Counted from the first letter of the stretch, positions 35,972-44,621 are shown. The stretch is 64,000 bases of DNA from Micromonospora parva (GCF_000718515.1 NZ_JNZS01000012.1:186001-250000); one strand, 5' to 3'. Made by a program: numbers and translations. The notes: generated by a model not told the origin, from the sequence alone.

Positions 35972-37013
35972 GGTTGGGCTCCTTCGCCAGCAGCTCCCGG
36001 ACCCGTGGCGCGACCGCACTGCCCAGCAGGTGGATCGTGCGCGCACGGGCCTCGCGGGGCAGGTGCATGATGTCGTACTTCAGGTCGAAGCGGCTCAGCC
36101 GCAGGTCGCGAGCGACAGTGGCGATCTTCTGCGCCACCGTCTCGGGTGAGCCGACGAACAGCGCCCCGTGGTCGATTTCGGCCTCGTAGCGCGCGCGGTC
36201 CGGTTTGTAGAAGCCGCGTTCGGCGGCCAGGGCCGTCGCGACCGGCTGCCAGTACCGCCACCACGTCTCCACCGCCTCCTCGTCGGTGTCCGCGACCAGG
36301 CCGAGGGAGTGCTGCCCGATTGGCGGCAGGGTATGCCCGAACTGTTCGAGCGCCCTGGTGTAGAGGTCGACGTGGCCGGCGAAGCGCTGCGGACGCCCGC
36401 CGATGATCGCGAGCATGAGCGGAAGTCCGTGCCGGGCGGCGCGGATGACCGAGTTCGGGCTTCCCCCGACCCCGATCCAGGTCGGGATGCCGCCGGCGGG
36501 CATCCGTGGGTGCAGCCGCTGCGCGGTGAGCGGGCTTCGTACCGTGCCGGACCAGGTGACCGGTTCGTCCTGTCGCAGCCGCAGGAAGAGGTCCAGCTTC
36601 TCCTCGAACAACCGCTCGTAGTCGGCGAGGTCGTAACCGAACAACGGGAACGACTCGGTTGCCGAGGCGCGGCCGAGGATCACCTGGGCGCGGCCGTTGG
36701 AGACGGCGTCGAGGGTGGAGAACTCGTGGTAGAGCCGCACCGGGTCGTTGGTGCTGAGCACGGTGACCGAGGTGCCGAGACGAATTCGCTCGGTCGCCGT
36801 CGCGGCCGCCGCCAGCAGCACGGGTGCCGCCGAGTCGTTGTGGCCCTCGCGGTAGTGCTCACCGACGCTGAACACGTCGAGTCCGGCCGACTCGGCGAGC
36901 CGTGCCTCGTCGACGAGTAGCCGTACGGTCTCGGCGTCGCTCAGGGTCCGGTCGCCGTCGGTGGCGACCTCCCCGAACGAGTTCAGCCCCAGCTCGAAGT
37001 CTGCAGCTGCCAT
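35964..37013 (-). CDS. LLM-class flavin- or F420-dependent oxidoreductase, copy 2
   Basis: This 349-aa paralogue of the downstream gene has near-identical blocks ([40 protein letters not shown]). It shares the luciferase fold and probably a similar substrate. The tandem pair arose by duplication. It is divergent from a MarR regulator, with the paired 12-bp operators at 37064 and 37093 between them, so repression by that MarR is likely. Confidence 0.88.
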   Translation of the reverse strand: MAAADFELGLNSFGEVATDGDRTLSDAETVRLLVDEARLAESAGLDVFSVGEHYREGHNDSAAPVLLAAAATATERIRLGTSVTVLSTNDPVRLYHEFSTLDAVSNGRAQVILGRASATESFPLFGYDLADYERLFEEKLDLFLRLRQDEPVTWSGTVRSPLTAQRLHPRMPAGGIPTWIGVGGSPNSVIRAARHGLPLMLAIIGGRPQRFAGHVDLYTRALEQFGHTLPPIGQHSLGLVADTDEEAVETWWRYWQPVATALAAERGFYKPDRARYEAEIDHGALFVGSPETVAQKIATVARDLRLSRFDLKYDIMHLPREARARTIHLLGSAVAPRVRELLAKEPNHV

Positions 37014-37063
37014 CGTCTCCTCCTCGGTGCTCAGCCGGCGAGCTGCGGAAGCAGACCTACCGG

Positions 37064-37104
37064 TTGACGTGTCAATGATGCTAACTTGGCAATTGACACG
37101 TCAA
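37064..37104. promoter_or_regulatory. Paired MarR operators in the divergent promoter region
   Basis: TTGACGTGTCAA (37064-37075) and TTGACACGTCAA (37093-37104) are exact reverse complements of each other, and each is itself a near-perfect palindrome. Their centres are 29 bp apart. They lie between the monooxygenase and MarR starts, as expected for autoregulated MarR pairs. Confidence 0.75.
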
Positions 37105-37120
37105 TTCCCAGGAGAGTGAG

Positions 37121-37609
37121 ATGACGGACGCCACACCGGCTCGGCGGGGGCGCCAGCTCCCCACCGCCGACGAGCTGCGGATCTGGCGGGACTTCATCGA
37201 GACGACGGCAGCGCTCGGCTCCCGGCTCGAGTCCCGGTTGCAGAGCGACTCCTCGCTCTCGACGGGCGACTACGCCGTGCTCCTCGCCCTCAGCGAGGCG
37301 CAGGGTCAGGCGATGCGGTCGTCCGAACTCGCCGCGCACATCGGGTGGGAGCGGAGCCGCCTCTCGCACCACCTCGGGCGGATGGAACGGCGCGGCCTGA
37401 TCCGCCGCCAGGAGTGCGCGACGGTGCCCCGTGGCGCCGAGGTGCTGCTCACGACAGCCGGCGCCGAGGCGTTCAAGGGCGCCACCGTTCCGCACCTGCG
37501 CGCCATCCGTGAACTCTTCGTCGACGCCCTCACCCCGGACCAGATCGTCGCGGCGGGCGAGATCGCCACGGCGCTGCGAGCGCGCCTCGACGCCCTGCGC
37601 GCGGAGTGA
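37121..37609 (+). CDS. MarR-family transcriptional regulator
   Basis: This 162-aa winged-helix dimeric regulator contains LSTGDYAVLLALSEAQGQAM, SSELAAHIGWERSRLSHHLG (recognition helix) and RMERRGLIRRQECATVPRGA (wing). ATG 37121 follows AGGAGAG. It is divergent from the flavin monooxygenases, and the intergenic sites predict autoregulation. Confidence 0.93.
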   Translation: MTDATPARRGRQLPTADELRIWRDFIETTAALGSRLESRLQSDSSLSTGDYAVLLALSEAQGQAMRSSELAAHIGWERSRLSHHLGRMERRGLIRRQECATVPRGAEVLLTTAGAEAFKGATVPHLRAIRELFVDALTPDQIVAAGEIATALRARLDALRAE

Positions 37610-37616
37610 CACGTCA
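37607..37616 (+). promoter_or_regulatory. Additional MarR-type site overlapping the marR stop
   Basis: TGACACGTCA repeats the core of the upstream operators and lies 149 bp before the ABC exporter start. It may extend MarR control to the exporter. The 37610-37764 gap has no gene. Confidence 0.4.
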
Positions 37617-37764
37617 GGGTGGCTCCCCGGCACTATCGCATTCATAACTGTAAGTGCGCGGGCGATTGCCGACAGCTACGTCCGGGTGGTCCAATCCTCC
37701 AGAAAGCCGCCACCCCGCCCGCCCGCGGGGACGGCGTCGGCCGCGCCGCCCGGGAGGTACGTCC

Positions 37765-39738
37765 ATGAGCGAGACCGCCACCGCAGAGGCCCACCGGGTC
37801 AGGCCAGAGCAGTCCCGCCCGGGACGTACCGAATCGGTGCTGCCGGAACTGCGGGAGATGTGGTGGGAGACGGGGGTGCGGGCGCGCGCCGAGGCCGGCG
37901 TCTTCGCCGTCTTCGCGGAGTTGCCCAGGTTGGTGTGGACCGCACTCGGCATCAGTTGGCGCGCGGACCGGCTCCGTACCGGCGTGGTGGCTGTGGCCAC
38001 CGTCGGCGCGGGGGTGATGGCGGCCTTCGGGCTGCTGGCCACGCAGCGGGTGCTGGTGGAGTTGTTCGCCGGCGGGCCGACACCGGACAAGGTGCGGGCG
38101 GCACTGCCCGCGCTGGTCGTGCTGGCCGTGACGGTCGCGCTCCGCGCCGGGATGGGCATCGCCACCGGGTACGCGCAGAACGGGCTGACGCCCCGGGTGA
38201 GCCGGGAGGTGGAGCGGGGCCTGTTCGAGGTGTCCACAGCGGTCCGGTTGGAGGCGTTCGACGCGGACGCGTTCGCCGACGACATGGAACGCGCCTCGCG
38301 GGGCACCGAGTCGACGATCGGGCTGGTGCAGGCGTCGATGAACCTGCTCGCCGGGCTGGCCGGCCTGCTCGCCGTGGCGGCTGCCGTCATCATCATCCAT
38401 CCGCTGCTGCTGCTGGCGCTGCTGGTCGCCACGGTGCCCACGGCATGGGCGTCGTTGCGGGCCGGGCATCTGCGCTACCAGACGTACACCGCCGGATCGG
38501 TGCGCCGACGTCGACTGTGGCTGCTGCACAAGTTGATGGCCGAACGTGCCTCGGCACCGGAGTTGCGCTCGTACGGTCTGCGCCGGTTCCTGCTCGACCA
38601 GTACGACCGGGTGATGCGGGTGGAGACCGACATCCAGCTCGCCCTGGCCCGGCGCGTCACCACGACCACCACTGTCGGAGCGATCATCGGTGGCCTCGCC
38701 ACCGGCACCGTCTACGCCCTGCTCGGGTTGCTGCTCCTGGACGGGCAGATCCCGCTCGCCGCGGCGGCGACCTGCGTGATCGCGGTGCAGTCCGCGCAAC
38801 GGTCCCTGGCCATCGCGACCTTCCAGGTCGACCACGTCTACACGGAGGGGCAGCACTTCGGCGACTACACCGGCTTCATGACCCGCGCTGACGCCTACCT
38901 GCCGGGCAACGCCGACGACGAAGCCGGGGCCGCCCCGGACCGGTTGCGGGAGTTGACGGTCAACGGGGTGAGCCTGCGCTATCCCGACCGGGACACCCCG
39001 GCCGTCGACGGCGTCACGTTGACGATCACCGCCGGGCAGACGGTCGCGTTCGTCGGGGAGAACGGCTCGGGCAAGACCACCCTCGCCGCGATGATCGCCG
39101 GCCTGCGCGTGCCCACCGCTGGCGGTATCGAGTGGAACGGCCGCCCGTTGTCGGAGCTCGACGTCGACGGGCTGCGGGCCCGGATCGCGGTCGTGACGCA
39201 GGAATACCACAAGTGGCCGTTCACCGCGGCCACGAACATCGCCATCGGCGACGTCGACAGCGAGGCCCGGCAGGATCGCATCGAGGCCGCCGCCGGCCGC
39301 GCGGTCGCCCACGACATGATCAACGAACTTCCGCACGGGTACGAGACACTGCTCGACCGGACCTTCGCGCGCGGTCAGGACCTCTCCGGTGGGCAGTGGC
39401 AACGCATCACCGCGGCCCGCGGCTTCCTGCGCGACGCCGAACTGCTGATCATGGATGAGCCGTCCTCCGCGCTCGATCCGCGCGCCGAGGATGCCCTGTT
39501 CCAGGCCATTCGGGACCGCAGAGGTCGCGCCACCACGATCCTCATCACGCACCGGCTCGCCAACGTCCGGCACGCCGACCGGATCTTCGTCCTGCACCAC
39601 GGCCGACTGGTCGAGGCCGGCTCACACGCCGACCTCGTCGCCACCGGCGGCCGGTACGCCGAACTGTTCGCACTCCAGGCCGCCGGCTACGACGCGAAGC
39701 TGAGGGACGGCCACCGGCCCGCACCGAGCTCCCACTGA
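37765..39738 (+). CDS. ABC transporter, fused permease/ATPase (exporter type)
   Basis: This 657-aa half-transporter has a membrane domain at residues about 55-340 with about six helices, and an NBD with Walker A GENGSGKTT, signature LSGGQ in DLSGGQWQRITAARGF, Walker B LLIMDEPSSALDP and an H-loop in ITHRLANVRHADRI. ATG 37765 with GGGAGG at 37752 is chosen over an upstream in-frame start at 37654. It probably exports a drug, lipid or peptide. Proximity to the MarR gene and a third operator-like site suggest linked resistance or detoxification. Confidence 0.88.
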   Translation: MSETATAEAHRVRPEQSRPGRTESVLPELREMWWETGVRARAEAGVFAVFAELPRLVWTALGISWRADRLRTGVVAVATVGAGVMAAFGLLATQRVLVELFAGGPTPDKVRAALPALVVLAVTVALRAGMGIATGYAQNGLTPRVSREVERGLFEVSTAVRLEAFDADAFADDMERASRGTESTIGLVQASMNLLAGLAGLLAVAAAVIIIHPLLLLALLVATVPTAWASLRAGHLRYQTYTAGSVRRRRLWLLHKLMAERASAPELRSYGLRRFLLDQYDRVMRVETDIQLALARRVTTTTTVGAIIGGLATGTVYALLGLLLLDGQIPLAAAATCVIAVQSAQRSLAIATFQVDHVYTEGQHFGDYTGFMTRADAYLPGNADDEAGAAPDRLRELTVNGVSLRYPDRDTPAVDGVTLTITAGQTVAFVGENGSGKTTLAAMIAGLRVPTAGGIEWNGRPLSELDVDGLRARIAVVTQEYHKWPFTAATNIAIGDVDSEARQDRIEAAAGRAVAHDMINELPHGYETLLDRTFARGQDLSGGQWQRITAARGFLRDAELLIMDEPSSALDPRAEDALFQAIRDRRGRATTILITHRLANVRHADRIFVLHHGRLVEAGSHADLVATGGRYAELFALQAAGYDAKLRDGHRPAPSSH

Positions 39739-39791
39739 GGACGCCACCGCCAGCCCCGGGTCAGACCTTCTCCCGTTCCCCGCCGAGCGGC

Positions 39792-39804
39792 TAGGCTTCC
39801 GCGC
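39792..39804 (+). promoter_or_regulatory. -10 box for a leaderless kinase mRNA
   Basis: TAGGCT at 39792-39797 ends 7 bp before ATG 39805, placing the transcription start at or near the start codon. No Shine-Dalgarno sequence is present. Confidence 0.55.
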
Positions 39805-40938
39805 ATGTCAGGGTGGCGCGGCCGTTCGGCGAACACGGCCCTGGTGCTCGTCGTCGGCCTGATCGCCCTCGTGGGCCTGGTGGTGCAGTCGCGCGGCCTC
39901 GACACCACCGCCGAATGGGCGGCCCTGCCGGTGGTGCTGCTCTCGTCCGGCGCGCTGTACGTCCGCCGGCGTCACCCGGTGCCGGTGGGCGTCGTGGCGC
40001 TGGCCGCCGTCGGCGCGTACGGGGTGCTGCTGCACCGGCCCGGCCCGATCATGCTGGTGTTCGTCGTGGCGCTCTACACAGTCGTCGACGAGGGGTATCT
40101 CGCGGTCGCCATCGGGCTGGGTCTCGCCTCGGTGATCGCCTTCGCCGTGGCGGACAGCTACAACCGGTCCCCGACCAGCATGAACGGGGCGACACTGCTG
40201 CACGCGGGCTGGCTCGTCGCGGTCATCGTCGGGGTGACCCGCAACCGTCGCGCCTACCTCGCCGAGGCGCAGGCCCGAGCGGCCGCCGCCGAGCAGCGGA
40301 TGGAGGAGGAGGCCCGGCGGCGGGCCACCGAGGAGCGGCTGCGCATAGCCCGGGAACTGCACGACGTGCTCGGCCACCACCTGTCACTGATCAACGTGCA
40401 GGCCAGCGCCGCGTTGCACCGGCCCGATCCGGTCCGGTCCGAGCAGGCCCTCACCGCGATCAAACAGACCAGCAAGGAGACGTTGAGCGAGTTGCGCGCG
40501 ACGCTCGGCGTACTGCGGCAGGAGGGTGCGGGGTCGCTCGCGCCCGGACCCGGTCTGTCCCGCCTCGACGATCTCGTCAGGACGGCCGGTCGGCCGGAGT
40601 TGGAGATCCGCACCGAGTTGGCGGAGACCCGGTCGCTGCCGCCGGAGGTCGACCTGGCGGTGTATCGGATCGTCCAGGAGGCGCTCACCAACGTGGCACG
40701 GCACGCGGGTGCCACCACGGCCGTGGTCCGGGTCCGACCCGACCACGACGACGTGCTCGTGGAGGTCGAGGACGACGGCACCAGCCAACCGGGTACGCCG
40801 GGCAGCGGGATCGTCGGCATGCGTGAGCGGGCGCGGGCACTGGGCGGTTCGTTGAGCGCGGGCTCGCAGCCGGACGGCGGCTTCCGGGTCTGTGCCCGGC
40901 TGCCGGTGCGGTCCGGCCCGGCGGGGGAGCGGGAATGA
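39805..40938 (+). CDS. NarL-type sensor histidine kinase
   Basis: This 377-aa membrane kinase has four to five N-terminal helices (residues about 10-140), a short coiled linker, a HisKA_3 dimerisation domain with the phospho-His in LRIARELHDVLGHHLSLI, and a HATPase_c domain (LAVYRIVQEALTNVARHAG as N-box, GSGIVGMRERARALGG as G-box). It has little extracellular sequence, like DesK-type intramembrane sensors. It overlaps the response regulator by 4 bp. Confidence 0.93.
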   Translation: MSGWRGRSANTALVLVVGLIALVGLVVQSRGLDTTAEWAALPVVLLSSGALYVRRRHPVPVGVVALAAVGAYGVLLHRPGPIMLVFVVALYTVVDEGYLAVAIGLGLASVIAFAVADSYNRSPTSMNGATLLHAGWLVAVIVGVTRNRRAYLAEAQARAAAAEQRMEEEARRRATEERLRIARELHDVLGHHLSLINVQASAALHRPDPVRSEQALTAIKQTSKETLSELRATLGVLRQEGAGSLAPGPGLSRLDDLVRTAGRPELEIRTELAETRSLPPEVDLAVYRIVQEALTNVARHAGATTAVVRVRPDHDDVLVEVEDDGTSQPGTPGSGIVGMRERARALGGSLSAGSQPDGGFRVCARLPVRSGPAGERE

Positions 40939-41594
40939 TCCGGCTGCTGCTCGTCGACGACCAGACCCTGGTCCGCGCCGGTTTCCGATCCATCCTGGAC
41001 GGCGAGGACGGCATCGAGGTGGTCGGCGAGGCTGCCGACGGCGCGCAGGCGGTGCGGCTCGCCCGGCAACTGCGGCCGGATGTCGTGCTCATGGACATCC
41101 GGATGCCCGGGCTGGACGGCCTGGCCGCGACCGGGGAGATCGTCGGGAACTCCGACGCCCGGGTCATCATCCTGACCACGTTCGACCTGGACGAATACGT
41201 CTACGGGGCGCTGCGCGCCGGCGCCAGCGGCTTTCTGGTAAAGGACACCGAACCGGCCGAGTTGATCCACGGCGTGCGGGTGGTGGCCCGGGGCGACGCG
41301 CTGATCGCGCCGTCGATCACCCGTCGGTTGATCGCCGAGTTCGCGGCCCGGGCCGGGCATCCCGACCCGGGGCCGCGACTGAGCGTGCTCACCGAACGGG
41401 AGCGGGAGGTGCTGGCGCTGGTAGCGGCCGGCCTGTCCAACGACGAGATCGCCGCGCGACTGGTGCTGAGCCCGGCCACCGCCAAGACACATGTCAGCCG
41501 GATCATGACCAAGGCGGCTGCCCGGGACCGGGCCCAGTTGGTGATCCTCGCCTACGAGTCCGGCCTGACCGTGCCCGGTTGGCTCACCCGCTAG
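40935..41594 (+). CDS. LuxR/NarL-type response regulator
   Basis: This 219-aa protein has a receiver domain (phospho-acceptor Asp in PDVVLMDIRMPGLDGL, Lys in GFLVKDTEP) and a C-terminal LuxR helix-turn-helix (LTEREREVLALVAAGLSNDE, LSPATAKTHVSRIMTK). It is partner of the kinase at 39805. The nearby target gene is not obvious; the ABC exporter upstream is a candidate. Confidence 0.95.
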   Translation: MIRLLLVDDQTLVRAGFRSILDGEDGIEVVGEAADGAQAVRLARQLRPDVVLMDIRMPGLDGLAATGEIVGNSDARVIILTTFDLDEYVYGALRAGASGFLVKDTEPAELIHGVRVVARGDALIAPSITRRLIAEFAARAGHPDPGPRLSVLTEREREVLALVAAGLSNDEIAARLVLSPATAKTHVSRIMTKAAARDRAQLVILAYESGLTVPGWLTR

Positions 41595-41610
41595 CGACCA
41601 CCGCCTCCGG

Positions 41611-41636
41611 GCTGGCCGGCAGAGCCACCGGCCGGC
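41611..41636. terminator. Hairpin between convergent genes
   Basis: A 9-bp stem with one G-U pair (GCTGGCCGG / CCGGCCGGC) and an 8-nt loop lies 16 bp after the response-regulator stop and 11 bp before the convergent stop. Confidence 0.55.
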
Positions 41637-41647
41637 GTCCTGATCGG

Positions 41648-42082
41648 TCAGGCGGTCAGCCGGTCGGTGCGGCGGGCGCGGGCCAGCGCCAGCCCGCCGA
41701 GGGCCGCGCTGATCACCCCGACCACCACTGCCACGTAGGCCCCACCCAGCCCGTTGCCGGTGCCGACACCGCCGTCGGAGGTGACCACCACCAGCGCGCC
41801 GAGCGCCAAGCCGATCAGGCCCGCCGCCAGGGCCAGGAAGGCTCCGAGGCTGCCCGAGCCGGTGCCGATGCGACTGGCGGGGCGGGCCAGAGCCAGCCCC
41901 CCGACGACGGCGCCGGCCAGGCCCAGCAGGACGGCGGCGCTGGCACCGAGACGCCCGGAGCTCATGGAGAGCGCAGCGGCTGCGGTCGACTGGGCCGAGG
42001 CGTGCGCGGCTGCCGGCGCGCTGAGCGTGATCCCCCCGATTGGGACGGCTACGGCGGTGGCGAGCAGGTGGCGGACGGACAT
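41648..42082 (-). CDS. Small membrane protein, DUF6223-like
   Basis: This 144-aa protein has an N-terminal signal-like segment followed by three hydrophobic helices rich in Gly/Ala (GASAAVLLGLAGAVVGGLAL, LAAGLIGLALGALVVV, GGAYVAVVVGVISAALGGLAL). The internal repeat GGLALAR occurs after the first and last helices. I assign it to DUF6223 by resemblance; the function is unknown. The 290 bp from 42083 to 42376 contains no recognisable gene. Confidence 0.7.
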   Translation of the reverse strand: MSVRHLLATAVAVPIGGITLSAPAAAHASAQSTAAAALSMSSGRLGASAAVLLGLAGAVVGGLALARPASRIGTGSGSLGAFLALAAGLIGLALGALVVVTSDGGVGTGNGLGGAYVAVVVGVISAALGGLALARARRTDRLTA

Positions 42083-42376
42083 CGTGGTTCCCCTCGGTCG
42101 GCTGACGACTACATGCGGCAGCGTAGGAACGGGACCGCCCGCGAGTCGTCATGCCGGAGTTGCCAACGGGCCTACCACCCGGGATGTACGCGCTCGCAAC
42201 GGCGTACCGCCGCGGTTGTCTCCCCGGGCTTGCCCGGCCCCACGACCCCGGCGCGAGCTGAGCGGGAATGGCCCTTGACCTGGGGTTTTGTCGGATCCGA
42301 GCAGTGGCGTTCACGGTCTGCGAGTGGTACGACTGATGCATCGGACCAGGTGGTGCGGGTTCAGGAGGTGACATCC

Positions 42377-42487
42377 ATGCTTCTCACAAGCACCCCGCCT
42401 CGACACCGGCCCTGCCATCTGGCGGCCGTGGAGATTCCGCCCCAGCGGGGGATCGCGGCGCCGTCGTCGACGCCGAGGGCACCATGA
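42377..42487 (+). CDS. 36-residue ORF coupled to the next gene
   Basis: This short ORF has an ideal ribosome site (AGGAGGTG at 42363-42370, 6 bp before ATG 42377) and ends in an ATGA overlap with the start of the 127-aa gene at 42484. The product is Pro/Arg-rich, with no hydrophobic segment. It may be a real small protein or a translational-coupling leader. Confidence 0.5.
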   Translation: MLLTSTPPRHRPCHLAAVEIPPQRGIAAPSSTPRAP

Positions 42488-42867
42488 CAAGTCCGGAGAA
42501 CACCGAGGAAAAGGCGGCTGCCTACGCCCGCGGTCTCGACGCGGGTCGGATCGAGCAACGTCTACAGGGGCACGATGAGCACCTGCGAAAGATCAATGGT
42601 TCGATCGACTCGATGACGCAGGCTCTCCAATTTCTCACCGAGGAGCTCCGCGCCAACGTCGCCCTGTTCAGCGCCAACATGACCGCAGACCGCCGGGACA
42701 CCAGCGAGCGGGAGAGGATCGCCGCCGTGCGGGTGGAGGAGGCGGGCATCGTCGAATCCCAGAGGACGGTCCGGTGGACGGCGTGGCAGCGCTGGTCTGC
42801 CGTCGCCGGCGCGATCATCCTGGTGGTGAACTTCGGCCTGGGTCTCTACCTCGCGTTCGGCCGTTGA
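42484..42867 (+). CDS. Coiled-coil protein with C-terminal TM helix (XhlA-like layout)
   Basis: This 127-aa protein has a charged helical region (residues about 20-95; EQRLQGHDEHLRKINGSI) predicted as coiled coil, then a single C-terminal helix (SAVAGAIILVVNFGLGLYL) with a very short tail. The layout matches hemolysin XhlA/holin accessory proteins and small phage-derived membrane proteins. No holin or endolysin gene is adjacent. Its start depends on translation of the 36-codon ORF. Confidence 0.65.
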   Translation: MTSPENTEEKAAAYARGLDAGRIEQRLQGHDEHLRKINGSIDSMTQALQFLTEELRANVALFSANMTADRRDTSERERIAAVRVEEAGIVESQRTVRWTAWQRWSAVAGAIILVVNFGLGLYLAFGR

Positions 42868-42923
42868 CCGGGTGGCAGCGCTGGTAGCCCGGTGGACCCG
42901 GGGTGTTGAGGTCAACAACCGCG

Positions 42924-43412
42924 TCACTGCATTGAGGAGTCGCCACCCGGTCTGGGCTCCAGCACCACCACAGTGGTTTCCGACGATCGCCGCGCCGCAT
43001 GGGCCTCGAAGTTCTTGTCGGCCCCGCGCCAGCGTGGCCACAGTCGCGTCCGCTCGTCGGCGGTGGCGGCCCGGCCGCGGACCAGCCGCCGCCCGTCAGC
43101 CAGGTCCACTGACGCGTCCGGGTGGGCCTGCAGGTTGAGCCACCAGGCGGGGGCGCCCTCGCCCCACCCGTTCATCGCCACCCCGACCAGGTTGGGGCCG
43201 TCCTCGAAGTACGCGAGGATGACGCTACGTTGCTGGCCGGTGCGGCGACCGGTGGTGGTCAGTCGCAGCGTGCCCCAGCGGTGCTCGCGCGGCCGCCACA
43301 GCCCGACCCGGCTGCCGGTGACCCGGTACAGACCCCGGTGCACCGACCAGGCCAGCCGGATGAACCACCGCGGCGGCAGCCACGGTGCCTTCGTCTCCTG
43401 AGCATCGGACAT
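42924..43412 (-). CDS. Deazaflavin (F420)-dependent nitroreductase-family protein
   Basis: This 162-aa split-beta-barrel protein of the Ddn/DUF385 family contains GTLRLTTTGRRTGQQRSVIL, VGVAMNGWGEGAPAWWLNLQ and RLWPRWRGADKNFEAHAA, all typical of the family. ATG 43412 has GGAGGAGGT upstream. It is probably a cytoplasmic or membrane-associated reductase using F420H2; the substrate is unknown. Confidence 0.9.
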   Translation of the reverse strand: MSDAQETKAPWLPPRWFIRLAWSVHRGLYRVTGSRVGLWRPREHRWGTLRLTTTGRRTGQQRSVILAYFEDGPNLVGVAMNGWGEGAPAWWLNLQAHPDASVDLADGRRLVRGRAATADERTRLWPRWRGADKNFEAHAARRSSETTVVVLEPRPGGDSSMQ

Positions 43413-43591
43413 GACGACCTCCTCCACCGACCACTGCTGATGGCCCGGCAGGCTGCCGTATCCGGTAACCCCACTGTGGACCGAGAGCCCAAGGTCTCCC
43501 GGCGTGAGCACAGCTTGCGTCCTGTTGTCCATGATCCGACCGAGGAACGGACCGATCGGTGGAAGCCCCGTCTCGGCGGCAGCCGGGTGAG

Positions 43592-44362
43592 CTACCGCTG
43601 CCAGGCGTCGATGGCGCGTACGCCGTCGCGCACGACCCGGTCCAGGATGGCCGGGTTGCCGCTGGTGCCCTCCCACCCCTGGTCGTTGAAGACCGTCACC
43701 GCGCTGTCGACGCGGGCCACGGCGATCTGGCTGGACGCGGTGCCGCCGGTGCGTTCGCCGTTCAGGCTCGTCTCCGGCCAGGTCCGGGTCAGCAGCAGCC
43801 CCTCGCCACCGACCCCGGTCAGCACCTCGCTCTTGACGGTGACCCGGTTTCCGGCCTGCTCGTAGGAGGGACACGCCTGCACGGCGGTGCGAAGCCGGTC
43901 CAGGTAGGCCGAGGCTCCGGCGCCGTCGAAGGTGAAGATGGTCTGGTGGATCATCCCCTGCGGCACGTTGCTGGCGGGCTCGCCGGCCGTCTGGTAGGTG
44001 ACGGTCATCGCGGCGCTCGCGGTGACCTGCCGGCCGCCGGTGCCGAACTCGTTGCCGCACAGCGTCGGCAGGGCCTCCTCGACGGGTGTCGTCCGTCGTG
44101 GAGACTTCCGCAGCTCGGCGGGCAACTCGACGAAGGCCGAGGTCGGGATGGTCACCCGGGTGCTCGCGCTCGGAGATGGTGACTCCGTCGGGGGCGTTGA
44201 CGTTGCCGCGCTCGTCGGTGCGGTGGTCGCCGGTGCGGAGCCGGGCGGATCATCGGTGGTGGTGCAGGCGGCGGCCAGCGCGATGGTGCCGAGCAGTGGG
44301 AGCAGCGCGAGCGAGCGTCGGGTACGCGCCGGTGGCAGTGGTACGGATCGGCTCATCATCAC
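43592..44362 (-). CDS. Secreted lipoprotein of unknown function
   Basis: This 256-aa protein has a signal peptide with lipobox LAAAC (near residue 33) and a Thr/Ser/Pro-rich tether to about residue 70. The globular part resembles PknH sensor-like extracellular domains (Cys in LPTLCGNEFGT and VQACPSYEQAG could pair; GGEGLLLTRTW). No enzyme motif is seen. It is probably anchored outside the membrane as a sensor or binding protein. Confidence 0.75.
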   Translation of the reverse strand: MMMSRSVPLPPARTRRSLALLPLLGTIALAAACTTTDDPPGSAPATTAPTSAATSTPPTESPSPSASTRVTIPTSAFVELPAELRKSPRRTTPVEEALPTLCGNEFGTGGRQVTASAAMTVTYQTAGEPASNVPQGMIHQTIFTFDGAGASAYLDRLRTAVQACPSYEQAGNRVTVKSEVLTGVGGEGLLLTRTWPETSLNGERTGGTASSQIAVARVDSAVTVFNDQGWEGTSGNPAILDRVVRDGVRAIDAWQR

Positions 44363-44476
44363 CCCTTGTCTGTGCCGGGAAGGTGCCCAGCACCGCGCCG
44401 ACCGAAACGATCACCAGGCGGCGCGGGGATCGACCGGGCCACCGGAATTGAGGTGTCGTCACATCGACCGGGCCAC

Positions 44477-44482
44477 TAGGCT
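44477..44482 (+). promoter_or_regulatory. -10 box of the argS leader transcript
   Basis: TAGGCT ends 7 bp before ATG 44490, the same geometry as at 39792, predicting a leaderless leader-peptide mRNA. Confidence 0.55.
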
Positions 44483-44489
44483 GCCCCGC

Positions 44490-44585
44490 ATGACCAGCGT
44501 AATCGCTCACCGCACCACCGGACTGTCGGGTGACGTCCAGGTCGGTGCGGAGCGACGCCGGCGACCCGTCGCCCGCCCGCGCTGA
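44490..44585 (+). CDS. Arg-rich leader peptide of argS
   Basis: This 31-codon ORF has seven Arg residues; six fall in the last eleven codons (ERRRRPVARPR). It ends 10 bp before a 10-bp GC hairpin and about 120 bp before argS. This is the classic layout of ribosome-mediated attenuation, in which stalling at Arg codons when charged tRNA-Arg is scarce prevents termination. The ORF has no Shine-Dalgarno and is probably leaderless. Confidence 0.65.
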   Translation: MTSVIAHRTTGLSGDVQVGAERRRRPVARPR

Positions 44586-44595
44586 CCTGTTCCTG

Positions 44596-44621
44596 CGACC
44601 GGCGGATCGAGCCGCCGGTCG
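44596..44621 (+). terminator. Probable argS attenuator hairpin
   Basis: CGACCGGCGG (44596-44605) and CCGCCGGTCG (44612-44621) form a perfect stem with loop ATCGAG, followed by TTCG. A smaller competing stem GGCGAC/GTCGCC lies inside the leader ORF over its Arg codons, as expected for mutually exclusive folds. Confidence 0.6.

Noticed and set aside
42244..42867. Remnant prophage around the XhlA-like gene
   Set aside because: No integrase, terminase, structural or endolysin genes and no attachment-site repeats are visible; only one holin-like layout is present.
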